Positions 55,782-63,861 of a DNA stretch of 64,000 bases are shown in pieces. Positions within the stretch are counted from its first letter, which is position 1; each line of letters opens with the position of its first letter. A model generated the notes under the pieces. That model saw only the letters and a list, made by a program, of their open reading frames with translations, did no database searches and was not told where the DNA came from. The stretch is from Thermococcus stetteri (GTDB lineage Archaea; Methanobacteriota_B; Thermococci; Thermococcales; Thermococcaceae): the NCBI RefSeq assembly GCF_017873335.1, contig NZ_JAGGKB010000001.1, positions 372,001 through 436,000 on the forward strand, in the 5' to 3' direction. A program made the translations under genes and the position numbers.

Positions 55782-56885
55782 ATGTGGAAACCGGGAACCA
55801 AGACCCTCGCACTCGGTTTAATCCTGCTCCTGTTCTCGTCCCTGTACTCTGCCGTTAAGGTCAGCGAAGGAGCCGACTCCATACTAAAGGAGACCGATAA
55901 GATACTCGCCCAGGTCGAGGAGATAAGAGGGCTGACCTTTAAGGAAAAGCCCAGGATCGTCGTCATAAGTAAAGCCACCGCACTCGAAATGTGGAAGCCC
56001 GGTCAGCCAGACCTGGAGAAGCTCCGCAGGGAGGAGCTGGTCTACAAGATGACCCTTCTCCTTCCGCCTGACTACAAGTACATCAGAGAAGAGAGCGAGA
56101 GAAGCGCGGGCTGGATAGCGGCCACCGTCGGGGACACAATTTACATCATAGAGGAGAACTTCATGGCGGATCCTGACACGGCGAGGAGAACAATAGCCCA
56201 CGAGAGCGTCCACGTACTCCAGAAGCAGTGGTTCAACGCCAAATACGGCGCAGACACCTTCGACGGAACCCTCGCGGTTCAGGCTCTGGTGGAGGGTGAT
56301 GCAGACCTCGTGGCTGACATCTACTGCGAGAGGAACGGAATTCCAATCCACAAGATACGCTCCCTGAGCGGGGATCCACTAACGGACATCCACATATTTC
56401 CCTACGTCTTCGGCGATTCCTTCGTCAGATACCTCTACGAGAAGGGCAACTGGACGCTCGTGAACAGGGCCTACAAGTATTATCCAGAGACAACCCTTCA
56501 GGTGATGGTTCCAGAGTACTACCTTGAGAACAGAACACCGGAGAACGTCACCCTGGAAGTTCCCGAAAACTGGACGGTCTTACGAGACGACAGGATGGGC
56601 GCGTTCTACGTCTACGTCCTCATGGGAGACGTTGCAAAGCTCGACAACGGTACGGCGTGGAACGTCTCAGCGGGCTGGCTGGGGGACAGGCTGATCCTGG
56701 CCAACAACGGCACAAACTATGTTCTCCTGTGGAAAGTTAAGTTCAAAGGCGAGAATGCCGCCGAACTCTTCGCGGAAACCCTGAAGAAGCTCGCCGAGGG
56801 CAACACCTATGCGACCTTCGAGGTAACGCAAGAAGAGAACACCGTAATTCTAAAAGCCGTTAGGAGGGTTAGAATTGAAGCTTAA
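55782..56885 (+). CDS. Secreted/membrane-anchored zinc metalloprotease-like protein
   Basis: A 367-residue protein with an N-terminal signal or anchor helix (about residues 8-26), then an extracytoplasmic region. A zinc-protease motif HESVH is at 140-144, and VEGDADLVADIY follows at 170-181 with the third-ligand-type Glu171; several N-x-T/S sites (NWTL, NRTPENVTL, NGTAWNVS, NGTNY) suggest N-glycosylation. The family is not one I recognise; the motif suggests a gluzincin-like protease. It overlaps the start of the threonine synthase gene by 11 bases. Confidence 0.7.
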   Translation: MWKPGTKTLALGLILLLFSSLYSAVKVSEGADSILKETDKILAQVEEIRGLTFKEKPRIVVISKATALEMWKPGQPDLEKLRREELVYKMTLLLPPDYKYIREESERSAGWIAATVGDTIYIIEENFMADPDTARRTIAHESVHVLQKQWFNAKYGADTFDGTLAVQALVEGDADLVADIYCERNGIPIHKIRSLSGDPLTDIHIFPYVFGDSFVRYLYEKGNWTLVNRAYKYYPETTLQVMVPEYYLENRTPENVTLEVPENWTVLRDDRMGAFYVYVLMGDVAKLDNGTAWNVSAGWLGDRLILANNGTNYVLLWKVKFKGENAAELFAETLKKLAEGNTYATFEVTQEENTVILKAVRRVRIEA

Positions 56886-58017
56886 ATGCCCGATCTGCGG
56901 GGCGGAATACGATGAACCGGTTCAGCGCTGTTCGTGCGGTGAACCCGTGGAGTTCGAGATCTTCAAGGCCGAACCATACCTCGGAAAGACCGTCTGGGAG
57001 CGCTTCTGGGACTTCTGGCCAATAGAACCGGCAATGGAGCTCTCGCTCGGCGAAGGAGATACACCACTCGTGAAGTCCAGGCTTGGGAAGGAGCTTGGGG
57101 TGAAGCTCTACCTGAAGAACGAGACGGTAAACCCAACCTGGAGCTTCAAGGACAGGGGCACGTTTTTGGCAGTGAGCTATGCAGTGAAAGCGGGATATAA
57201 GGCAATAGGGACTGTCTCAACCGGCAATATGGCGGCCAGCGTAGCGGCCTACGCCGCGAGGGCAGGGCTTGAGGCGAAGATACTCGTTTCGGAGAGCGCA
57301 AGCGATGAGAAGCTCAAGGCTGTGAGCGTTTACGGTGCGGACGTGATAAGGGTCAAAGGGGACTACGGAAGGCTCTATTTTGAGAGTCTGAAGCTTGGAG
57401 AAAAGCTCGGGATATACTTCATCAACTCGGACAACCCGTTCCGCGTCGAGGGCTACAAGGGGATAGCCTTCGAGATAGCAGAGGAGCTAACGCCCGACTA
57501 CGTTCTAATCCCAACCAGCTCCGGTGGCCTCTTCAGGGGAATAGCAAAGGGCTTCATAGAGCTTAAGGAGAGCGGGCTTATCGAGGAGCTCCCAACCCTC
57601 ATAGCAGTCCAGGCCGAGGGCTGTTCGCCGATATGCAGGGCCTTCGGAGAAGGGAAGGAGAAGATAGAGCGCTTCGAAAACCCGAAGACAATAGCAAAGG
57701 CCATAGCCAATTCGTATCCGCCGAGCGGGAATGCCGTCCTTAAGTTGCTCCGCGAGTTCGGCTGGGAGTGCGCCACCGTGAGCGACGGAGAAATTCTCGA
57801 AGCACAGAGAGAGCTCGCCGGTGAAGGGATTTTCGTCCAGCCGGCGAGCGCAACGGGAATTGCTGCACTCAAAAAGCTCGTGGAAAGTGGAGAAATCGAA
57901 GAGAGAACAAAGGTAGTGTCCATCCTCACTGGTTCCGGCCTAAAGACGCTCTCCCACGCAAAAGGTAGAAATGTAAAGGAGTGCCAGCTCGAAAGCCTTG
58001 AGGACTGCTTGAGGTGA
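56875..58017 (+). CDS. thrC: Threonine synthase
   Basis: A 380-residue PLP enzyme with an N-terminal zinc ribbon (Cys5, Cys8, Cys19, Cys21 in CPIC and CSC), the PLP-lysine segment PTWSFKDRG (Lys92), and a phosphate-binding region PTSSGGLFRGIA, with LTGSGLKT near the end. It makes threonine from O-phosphohomoserine. The start is TTG 56875, inside the preceding gene's end, with GGAGGG at about 56862-56868, so translation is coupled. No other thr genes are nearby. Confidence 0.92.
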   Translation: MKLKCPICGAEYDEPVQRCSCGEPVEFEIFKAEPYLGKTVWERFWDFWPIEPAMELSLGEGDTPLVKSRLGKELGVKLYLKNETVNPTWSFKDRGTFLAVSYAVKAGYKAIGTVSTGNMAASVAAYAARAGLEAKILVSESASDEKLKAVSVYGADVIRVKGDYGRLYFESLKLGEKLGIYFINSDNPFRVEGYKGIAFEIAEELTPDYVLIPTSSGGLFRGIAKGFIELKESGLIEELPTLIAVQAEGCSPICRAFGEGKEKIERFENPKTIAKAIANSYPPSGNAVLKLLREFGWECATVSDGEILEAQRELAGEGIFVQPASATGIAALKKLVESGEIEERTKVVSILTGSGLKTLSHAKGRNVKECQLESLEDCLR

Positions 58018-58022
58018 GGGAA

Positions 58023-58811
58023 ATGTTGGTCGGGATAGGACTGATGCCGCACGGGAACCCGGTCTTAGACCCGCCCGACGACGAAACGAAAAAGCTGGCC
58101 GAGGTTTTAAGGGATATCGGAAGGGAGTTCAGCGGTGTTGATGCATACGTCCTCATAAGCCCGCACAACGTCAGGATAAGCGACCATCTCGGCGTTATCA
58201 TAGCCCAGCACCTTATCTCCTGGCTCGGGTTTGAAGGAGTTGAACTGCCCGGGGAGTGGGAGACGGATAGAGAGCTTGCTGAAGAAATCCACAACGCCTG
58301 GAAAGAGAGTGGAATCCCTGCCGTTGACCTGCACTTCGCCAGCAGGAGCGGACGGTACTCGAGATGGCCGCTCACATGGGGCGAGCTCATACCGCTCCAG
58401 TTCCTTGAGAAGAAGCCGCTCGTTCTGCTCACTCCTGCGAGAGGGCTAAGCAGGGAGACGCTCATAAAAGCTGGAGAAGTCCTCGGCGAAGTTCTTGAGA
58501 GAAACGAGAAGAAAATCGCGCTTATAGTCAGTGCAGACCACGGGCACGCGCACGACGAGAACGGTCCCTACGGCTACGCCAAGGAGAGCGAGGAGTACGA
58601 CAGGCTGATAATGGAGCTGATAAACGAGAACCGCCTTGAGGAGCTTCCATCTATCCCAGACGAGCTGATAGAGGAGGCCCTACCCGACAGCTACTGGCAG
58701 ATGCTCATAATGCTCGGAGCGATGCACAGGGTTCCGGTTAAGCTCGTCAAGAGTGCCTACGCCTGTCAAACATACTTCGGCATGGCGGGGGCGCTGTGGG
58801 TGAGAGAGTAG
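58023..58811 (+). CDS. LigB-fold (extradiol dioxygenase-like) protein
   Basis: A 262-residue protein of the LigB/extradiol dioxygenase superfamily: GLMPHGNPVLDPPDDE, YVLISPHNVRISDHLG and ALIVSADHGHAHDENGPYG supply His residues for a metal centre. Archaeal members include the AmmeMemoRadiSam-type MEMO proteins, but this one is closer to LigB dioxygenases; substrate unknown. ATG 58023 is used with GAGGTGAGGG upstream, six bases after thrC. Likely same transcript. Confidence 0.75.
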   Translation: MLVGIGLMPHGNPVLDPPDDETKKLAEVLRDIGREFSGVDAYVLISPHNVRISDHLGVIIAQHLISWLGFEGVELPGEWETDRELAEEIHNAWKESGIPAVDLHFASRSGRYSRWPLTWGELIPLQFLEKKPLVLLTPARGLSRETLIKAGEVLGEVLERNEKKIALIVSADHGHAHDENGPYGYAKESEEYDRLIMELINENRLEELPSIPDELIEEALPDSYWQMLIMLGAMHRVPVKLVKSAYACQTYFGMAGALWVRE

Positions 58812-58877
58812 CATGGATTTGAAATGGGCACTTTTATATTTTCTTGTTTCCGTAAACAAAAAAAGAAGAAAAAGCCC

Positions 58878-60449
58878 TCAGCGTTTTATGTCCACGATTC
58901 TGCCCTCGCTTATAACCACTTTGACGTTGTCTCCGAGCTTGAGGGAGAGCAGCTTAAGGATAAGCTCGTCGCTCAGGTCAGATGCGCTGGTGTAGAGCGT
59001 TCTGTCGCCAACTACCAGTATCCAGTGAGTGTTGCAGTCCTTTATGTACGAATAGATGGCCTCTACTTCACCTTTGACCTCTTCAGTTTGAACGACTTCT
59101 CCCTTGAAGAGGAACTCCCTGACCTCGCGCTCGTCTTCGAATATCTTGACGTCCTTCGTTTCCGCGTTGACGAAGGCTATCTTGGCGACACCGGAACCGC
59201 TGCGAGGGATGATAGCTATACGCCACCAGAGAGTTCCGTCAATGAAGACTGGGATTGGCTCAACGGCCATGAACTGGCTCCAGTCAAAGGTCGGAAGGGC
59301 CTTCTTCACGTAGTCTATCGCCTTCACAGGGCCGGTTAAGGGAGTTTCAAACTTCACCTGAGTCATCTCACCAGTGCGAGCGTCCATGAGGTAGATGGCA
59401 GCCAAACCGTGGGCCTTTCCGTAGGGCTCAACCGCTGTCATCCAGTATTTCCTCCCGTCGCTGGCCACGACGAGGAAGGGTTGCCTGTTGCCCTGGTTGC
59501 TCACGTCTATAAGCTCTATCTGGTTCTCGTGGTGGAGCCAGAGGTTGTTTATGTTGGCAAAAACGCTATCCTTCCAGTAGTTCTGGGCCTCCACAACGTC
59601 CCTGACTAACCTTTCAGGGAAAATCGGGAAGTTTCTGAGGCGCTCATCTTTTACTGCCTCATCCGGACTCAGATCCTCAACGTTGCCATCCTCGTCCACG
59701 ATGAAGACACCGCCCCACTTTGGAACGGTGTAAAAGACTCTGAAGTCGTAGGAGATGTACGGGACGACTATGTAGAGCCTCCCGTTGTAGTAGAGGGCCC
59801 TTGGAAGGTCGAGGTCAACGAGGTAGTGCTTCTTGTAAAGAACCCAGTTAAGGTTGTCGAAGAACTGCATCCCCGGGCCAACCTGAAGTTCTTCCTCGAT
59901 GCGTTTCATCTTGGCTTGAGTAGTACCCATATCAACGAACAGCACGCCCTTGTCCTTGAGCCTTATCGAGTTCCAGGCCCCGTCCGGCACTATGTAGAAT
60001 CCCCACACCGGAGTGCCGTTGAGCATCGTTAGATGCCCGTCGCTTAGGGTGTAGCGCGCGTACTCGATGGTGTCTATGGCATACCTGTAGGCAGTGAACT
60101 TGGGAAGGATTCTGATGTGGCTCGTGGAGAGGTTGAGCTCTCCCCTCACGAGGGAGGGATGATAATCTTTGTACAGGGCAGTATTGGCGGAGGAAGACGC
60201 CAGGAAGAGCAGGGTTAAGAGTAGAACGAACAGAACACCCAAAACGATAGGAGAAATCCGCCTCACAGAAGTCCCAGACCCCTTAGGACTAAATAATATG
60301 ACAGCCGCAGCCAAGAGGATGATATACACCAGCACAGGGTTCCGATAGAAACCCATCACGAGTCCGTGGAACCAGGGCCTGAAAAACCAGTCCAACAGGA
60401 GCACTATTAAGGTGGTGACCAGCAAGGGATGACCTCGCGTTCTGTCCAT
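58878..60449 (-). CDS. Large membrane-anchored extracytoplasmic protein, unknown function
   Basis: A 523-residue protein: three to four membrane helices in the first 90 residues, then an extracytoplasmic region of about 430 residues rich in beta strands (YAIDTIEYARYTLSDGHLTML, RPALYYNGRLYIVVPYISYDF, WWRIAIIPRSGSGVAKIAFVN). Similar proteins occur across Thermococcales; I recognise no defined family. ATG 60449 with GGGGTGAG upstream. It stands alone between thrC-ligB and the cDPGS gene. A cell-surface or sensing role is inference only. Confidence 0.7.
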   Translation of the reverse strand: MDRTRGHPLLVTTLIVLLLDWFFRPWFHGLVMGFYRNPVLVYIILLAAAVILFSPKGSGTSVRRISPIVLGVLFVLLLTLLFLASSSANTALYKDYHPSLVRGELNLSTSHIRILPKFTAYRYAIDTIEYARYTLSDGHLTMLNGTPVWGFYIVPDGAWNSIRLKDKGVLFVDMGTTQAKMKRIEEELQVGPGMQFFDNLNWVLYKKHYLVDLDLPRALYYNGRLYIVVPYISYDFRVFYTVPKWGGVFIVDEDGNVEDLSPDEAVKDERLRNFPIFPERLVRDVVEAQNYWKDSVFANINNLWLHHENQIELIDVSNQGNRQPFLVVASDGRKYWMTAVEPYGKAHGLAAIYLMDARTGEMTQVKFETPLTGPVKAIDYVKKALPTFDWSQFMAVEPIPVFIDGTLWWRIAIIPRSGSGVAKIAFVNAETKDVKIFEDEREVREFLFKGEVVQTEEVKGEVEAIYSYIKDCNTHWILVVGDRTLYTSASDLSDELILKLLSLKLGDNVKVVISEGRIVDIKR

Positions 60450-60641
60450 TCCACTCACCCCGTATTTTACTATGCCAAATAGTTCACGGAGTTTATTAAT
60501 CTACCTCAAGTGTAGCCACAACGAGAGCCGTGCTCCAGTTCTTGTTCATCGCTTTTTGAAAGGTATTCGCGCTGTACATGCCCACACCGAAAAACCCTCA
60601 CGAAAAGCTTACACCAGTAAACAAAAACTGTTATAAACGCC

Positions 60642-60652
60642 AAAAACGATAC
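60642..60652 (+). promoter_or_regulatory. TATA box of the cDPGS-family gene
   Basis: A GTTATAAACGC-type box lies roughly 35-45 bases before ATG 60688. The 60450-60640 stretch upstream holds no gene that I can see; it is an intergenic spacer with mixed AT content. Confidence 0.5.
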
Positions 60653-60687
60653 ACCCACGCCAAAACGGAAATTTTGAGGTGATACCT

Positions 60688-62034
60688 ATGGCAGAGAAGA
60701 AAAAGAAGAGGGTTCTGATTTTGGGTGCCGCTGGAAGGGACTTCCACAACTTCAACGTGTTCTTCAGGGACAACCCCGAGTACGAGGTAGTCGCTTTCAC
60801 CGCCACCCAGATTCCCGACATCGAGGGCAGGATTTACCCGCCCGAGCTCGCCGGTGAGCTCTACCCGAACGGAATTCCCATCTGGAGCGAGGACGACATG
60901 GAGAAGATCATCAAGGAGCACGACATCGACATAGTCGTTTTCGCCTACTCCGACGTCTCCCACGAGCACGTAATGCACCTCGCTAGCAGGGCCCACAGTG
61001 CTGGAGCCGACTTCTGGCTCCTGGGACCAAAGAGCACGATGCTCAAGTCGAGCAAGCCGGTGGTAGCTGTTACCGCCGTCAGAACCGGCTGTGGAAAGAG
61101 CCAGACCTCAAGGAAGGTCGCCCAGCTCCTCCAAGAGATGGGCTACAAGGTCGTGGCAATAAGGCACCCGATGCCCTACGGCGACCTCAGGAAGCAGGTC
61201 GTTCAGCGCTTTGCCAGCTACGAGGACCTCGACAGGTACGAGTGCACCATCGAAGAGAGGGAGGAGTACGAGCCATACATAGACAGGGGAATGGTGGTTT
61301 ATGCCGGCGTTGACTACGAGAAGATCCTTCGCGAGGCCGAGAAGGAGGCGGACATCATCCTCTGGGATGGCGGAAACAACGACTTCCCGTTCTACGTTCC
61401 GGACCTCTGGATAGTCGTCACCGACCCGCACAGGCCGGGCCACGAGCTCAAGTACCACCCGGGTGAGACCAACTTCCGCGCTGCTGATGTCATAATCATC
61501 AACAAGATAGACACCGCCAACAGGGAGGACGTCCAGAAGGTTCGTGAGAGCATCGAGAAGATCAACCCGAACGCCATCGTCATCGACGGAGCCTCACCGC
61601 TCTACGTCGACAAGCCGGAGCTGATCAAGGGCAAGCGCGTTCTGGTTGTAGAAGACGGTCCGACCCTCACCCACGGCGGCATGAAGTACGGAGCGGGCTA
61701 CGTTGCCGCTAAGAAGTTCGGCGCCAAGGAGATCATCGATCCAAGGCCCTACGCCGTCGGCTCCATCGTGGATACCTACAAGAAGTACAGCCACCTCGAC
61801 GTCATCCTGCCGGCTATGGGCTACGGCAAGAAGCAGATCAAGGAGCTCGAGGAGACTATAAACCGCGCCGATGCCGACGTCGTCATCATGGGTACTCCAG
61901 TTGACCTCCGCAGGTTCATGAATCTCAACAAGCCGGCCGTTAGGGTCAAGTACGAGCTCGAGGAGATCGGCCAGCCCAAGCTCAAGGACATCCTCGAGGA
62001 GTGGGCCAAGAACTGCGAGAAGCTCAAGAAGTGA
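60688..62034 (+). CDS. Cyclic 2,3-diphosphoglycerate synthetase family protein
   Basis: A 448-residue protein with an N-terminal Rossmann-like domain (VLILGAAGRDFHNFNVFF) and a P-loop VTAVRTGCGKSQTSRKVA near residue 125, then WDGGNNDFPFYVPDLWIVVTDPHRPGHELKYHPGE and IINKIDTAN (GTPase-like NKxD). It matches proteins annotated as cyclic 2,3-diphosphoglycerate synthetase (COG2403), which ligates 2,3-DPG with ATP in thermophilic methanogens; the Thermococcus role is not certain. ATG 60688 with GAGGTGATA upstream. T-rich 62037-62072 follows as a terminator. Confidence 0.82.
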   Translation: MAEKKKKRVLILGAAGRDFHNFNVFFRDNPEYEVVAFTATQIPDIEGRIYPPELAGELYPNGIPIWSEDDMEKIIKEHDIDIVVFAYSDVSHEHVMHLASRAHSAGADFWLLGPKSTMLKSSKPVVAVTAVRTGCGKSQTSRKVAQLLQEMGYKVVAIRHPMPYGDLRKQVVQRFASYEDLDRYECTIEEREEYEPYIDRGMVVYAGVDYEKILREAEKEADIILWDGGNNDFPFYVPDLWIVVTDPHRPGHELKYHPGETNFRAADVIIINKIDTANREDVQKVRESIEKINPNAIVIDGASPLYVDKPELIKGKRVLVVEDGPTLTHGGMKYGAGYVAAKKFGAKEIIDPRPYAVGSIVDTYKKYSHLDVILPAMGYGKKQIKELEETINRADADVVIMGTPVDLRRFMNLNKPAVRVKYELEEIGQPKLKDILEEWAKNCEKLKK

Positions 62035-62114
62035 AGCTTCTCTTTTCTTTTAGCTTCTCTACTCTTTTCGCCCTGAAACCGCAAGGCTTTTAGTCAGAAT
62101 GCCTAACTCTTTCT

Positions 62115-62165
62115 GCCCGGGGAGTGCCGCCGAAGGCGGAGCCGATGAACTTGGGCGGGTTATTA
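62115..62165. other. GC-rich island in an AT-rich intergenic region
   Basis: GCCCGGGG, the hairpin CCGCC-GAA-GGCGG (about 62129-62142) and GCCGATGAACTTGGGCGGG form a compact GC-rich block between AT-rich flanks, the usual appearance of structured RNA genes in hyperthermophiles. GCCC ahead of the block and GGGC after it can pair. No C/D or H/ACA box set is convincing. It could instead be a degraded gene end (minus strand reads PPKFIGSAFGGTPRAE). The rest of the interval 62035-62282 is terminator and promoter. Confidence 0.35.
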
Positions 62166-62204
62166 CCCCCTTTATTCTACAGGTCAGCTTAACAACGGTA
62201 CAGA

Positions 62205-62282
62205 GGATATTTATAAACAATGAGAACTCACACTTCTCAACCTTTATAAACTCTTGAGAACTAAAACTTCTCAGGTGTTAGT
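62205..62282 (+). promoter_or_regulatory. Doubled TATA-operator promoter of the DUF4143 ATPase gene
   Basis: Two copies of the same module stand in tandem: TATA box TTTATAAAC (62210-62218) then palindrome TGAGAA-N7-TTCTCA (62221-62239); TATA box CTTTATAAAC (62242-62251) then TGAGAA-N7-TTCTCA (62255-62273). The 19-base palindromes differ at only two central positions. GGTG at 62274-62277 is the ribosome site before ATG 62283. Operator position right behind each TATA box points to a repressor. Confidence 0.75.
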
Positions 62283-63461
62283 ATGAGGCTTGGCAATATA
62301 ACTTATATGAACCCCTGGTGGGAAGGGAGAGAAGACTACCATGTAAGGCGCTGGAAGGAGCAGAAAATCCGCTGGTTGCCCGAGTGGGTAGGAGAGATTT
62401 CCCTAAGGCCATTCTCACTCAACTTCGTACTCGGCCCGAGGCAGGTCGGAAAGACTACGGGGATAAAACTCCTCATCAACGAAATCCTTAAGGAAAACCC
62501 GCCGGAGTCAGTCATTTACCTCAACGTCGAAGTCCTGCCAAGCTATAATGAGCTCTCCGGGCTTATCCGCGAGTTCCAGGAGCTGAAGATGGAAGAGGGA
62601 ATAGAGACCGGATACATCTTCCTGGACGAGGCTTCATCGCTTGAAGGCTGGTGGAGAGGAGTCAAACCACTCATCGATGCGGGCCTTCTAGAGAACGACG
62701 TTGTAACCGTCACCGGCTCAAGCTCACTCCGGGTTAAGAGGGACATCGAGCTCTTTCCGGGAAGAAGGGGACATGGAAAGACCATAGAGGTCATGCCGCT
62801 ATCTTTTCCGGAGTACGCAAAGATCATGGGACTTAAAAATCCCAGACTGGAGAGCGAGAGGGTTACCAAGCTCTTCGAGGAATATCTACAAACCGGTGGC
62901 TTTCCAGGATCAATAAACGGCCTCCCTATGGAAGACCTTTTGGGAGCGTACATCGGAGAGTTCGTCCGCTTTGGAAAGAGCCTTGAGATAGCGAAGGAGA
63001 CTTTTGCAGCGCTGATAAGAAGCGCGCCCTCGGCAACGAGCTTCAGGGCGCTGGCAGAGATGACATCAGGGTACTCCTACAAGGTTATCCAGGACTACAT
63101 CGAGTTTTTTAGGGAGCTCTACGTACTCGGGATAGCCTACCTAAAGCAGGGCAACCAGGTGCTCTACAGGCGGGAGAAGAAGTTCTTCTTTAGAGATCCA
63201 CTGCTCGCCAGACTGTTTTCAACCTGGAGCGGGACAGAGCTTAGAGAGGATGCCCTCTATGAATGGGTCGTTCAGGAGCACGTTTTCAGAAAATTCGGTG
63301 AAATCTACTACTTCAGAAACGGCTACGAGGTGGACGTCGTTGCCGACAATATAAAAATTGAGGTAAAGGCCGGAAAAGCCCACAGGAAATACGCAAGGAA
63401 CGTAAAAGTTCTGGAAAAGGAGGAAGTGCCCTTCTTCCTTCTGGAGCTCACTCCCCCATAA
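62283..63461 (+). CDS. DUF4143 family AAA ATPase
   Basis: A 392-residue ATPase: Walker A GPRQVGKT in NFVLGPRQVGKTTGIKLL at about residue 50, Walker B GYIFLDEASSLEG at about 109-121, VTGSSSLRVKRDIELFPGR as sensor region, a central winged helix (FRALAEMTSGYSYKVIQDYIEFFREL) and a C-terminal restriction-nuclease-like domain (FRNGYEVDVVADNIKIEVKAG with the D...E.K pattern) that defines DUF4143. Its role is unknown; such genes are patchily distributed and often mobile. Promoter with two palindromic operators upstream. Convergent 14-base overlap with the YjbQ gene. Confidence 0.85.
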   Translation: MRLGNITYMNPWWEGREDYHVRRWKEQKIRWLPEWVGEISLRPFSLNFVLGPRQVGKTTGIKLLINEILKENPPESVIYLNVEVLPSYNELSGLIREFQELKMEEGIETGYIFLDEASSLEGWWRGVKPLIDAGLLENDVVTVTGSSSLRVKRDIELFPGRRGHGKTIEVMPLSFPEYAKIMGLKNPRLESERVTKLFEEYLQTGGFPGSINGLPMEDLLGAYIGEFVRFGKSLEIAKETFAALIRSAPSATSFRALAEMTSGYSYKVIQDYIEFFRELYVLGIAYLKQGNQVLYRREKKFFFRDPLLARLFSTWSGTELREDALYEWVVQEHVFRKFGEIYYFRNGYEVDVVADNIKIEVKAGKAHRKYARNVKVLEKEEVPFFLLELTPP

Positions 63462-63861
63462 CCTGCACAATAACTCTCCTGTGCCTTGGCCTCACGTCGA
63501 GCTCAGCGAAGAATATCTGCTGCCAGGTTCCCCTCACCAGCCTCCCGTCCACCACGGGGAAGCATTCGCTCGCACCAAGCAGGCTCGCCCTCAGGTGGCT
63601 GTGGGCGTTGTCGTCTATCCTGTCGTGGAGGTAGCCGGCCCCTTTGGGTACGAGCTCCTTCAGGAGTCTCTTGAAGTCCTCCAACAGGCCGCTTTCGTGC
63701 TCTATCGTTATTATCGCCCCCGTGGCACCGGGCACGAAAACGAGAACCTGTCCGTTCTGAACCCCGCTCTCTTTCACAATTCTCTCAACCTCAGCGGTTA
63801 TGTCCACAAGGTCTATCTCGCCCCTCGTCGAGAAGCGCAGTTCCTTGGCAAAAACCCTCAT
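63448..63861 (-). CDS. YjbQ family (UPF0047) protein
   Basis: A 137-residue protein of the UPF0047/YjbQ fold: FVPGATGAIITIEHESGLLEDF, DDNAHSHLRASLLGASECFPVVDGRLVRGTWQQIFFAELDVRPRHRRVIVQV. Conserved His and Asp residues are consistent with the reported thiamine-phosphate synthase-like activity of YjbQ homologues; the physiological role is open. It starts in an ATGA overlap with the partial gene at the window end, so the two are coupled. Confidence 0.9.
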   Translation of the reverse strand: MRVFAKELRFSTRGEIDLVDITAEVERIVKESGVQNGQVLVFVPGATGAIITIEHESGLLEDFKRLLKELVPKGAGYLHDRIDDNAHSHLRASLLGASECFPVVDGRLVRGTWQQIFFAELDVRPRHRRVIVQVMGE

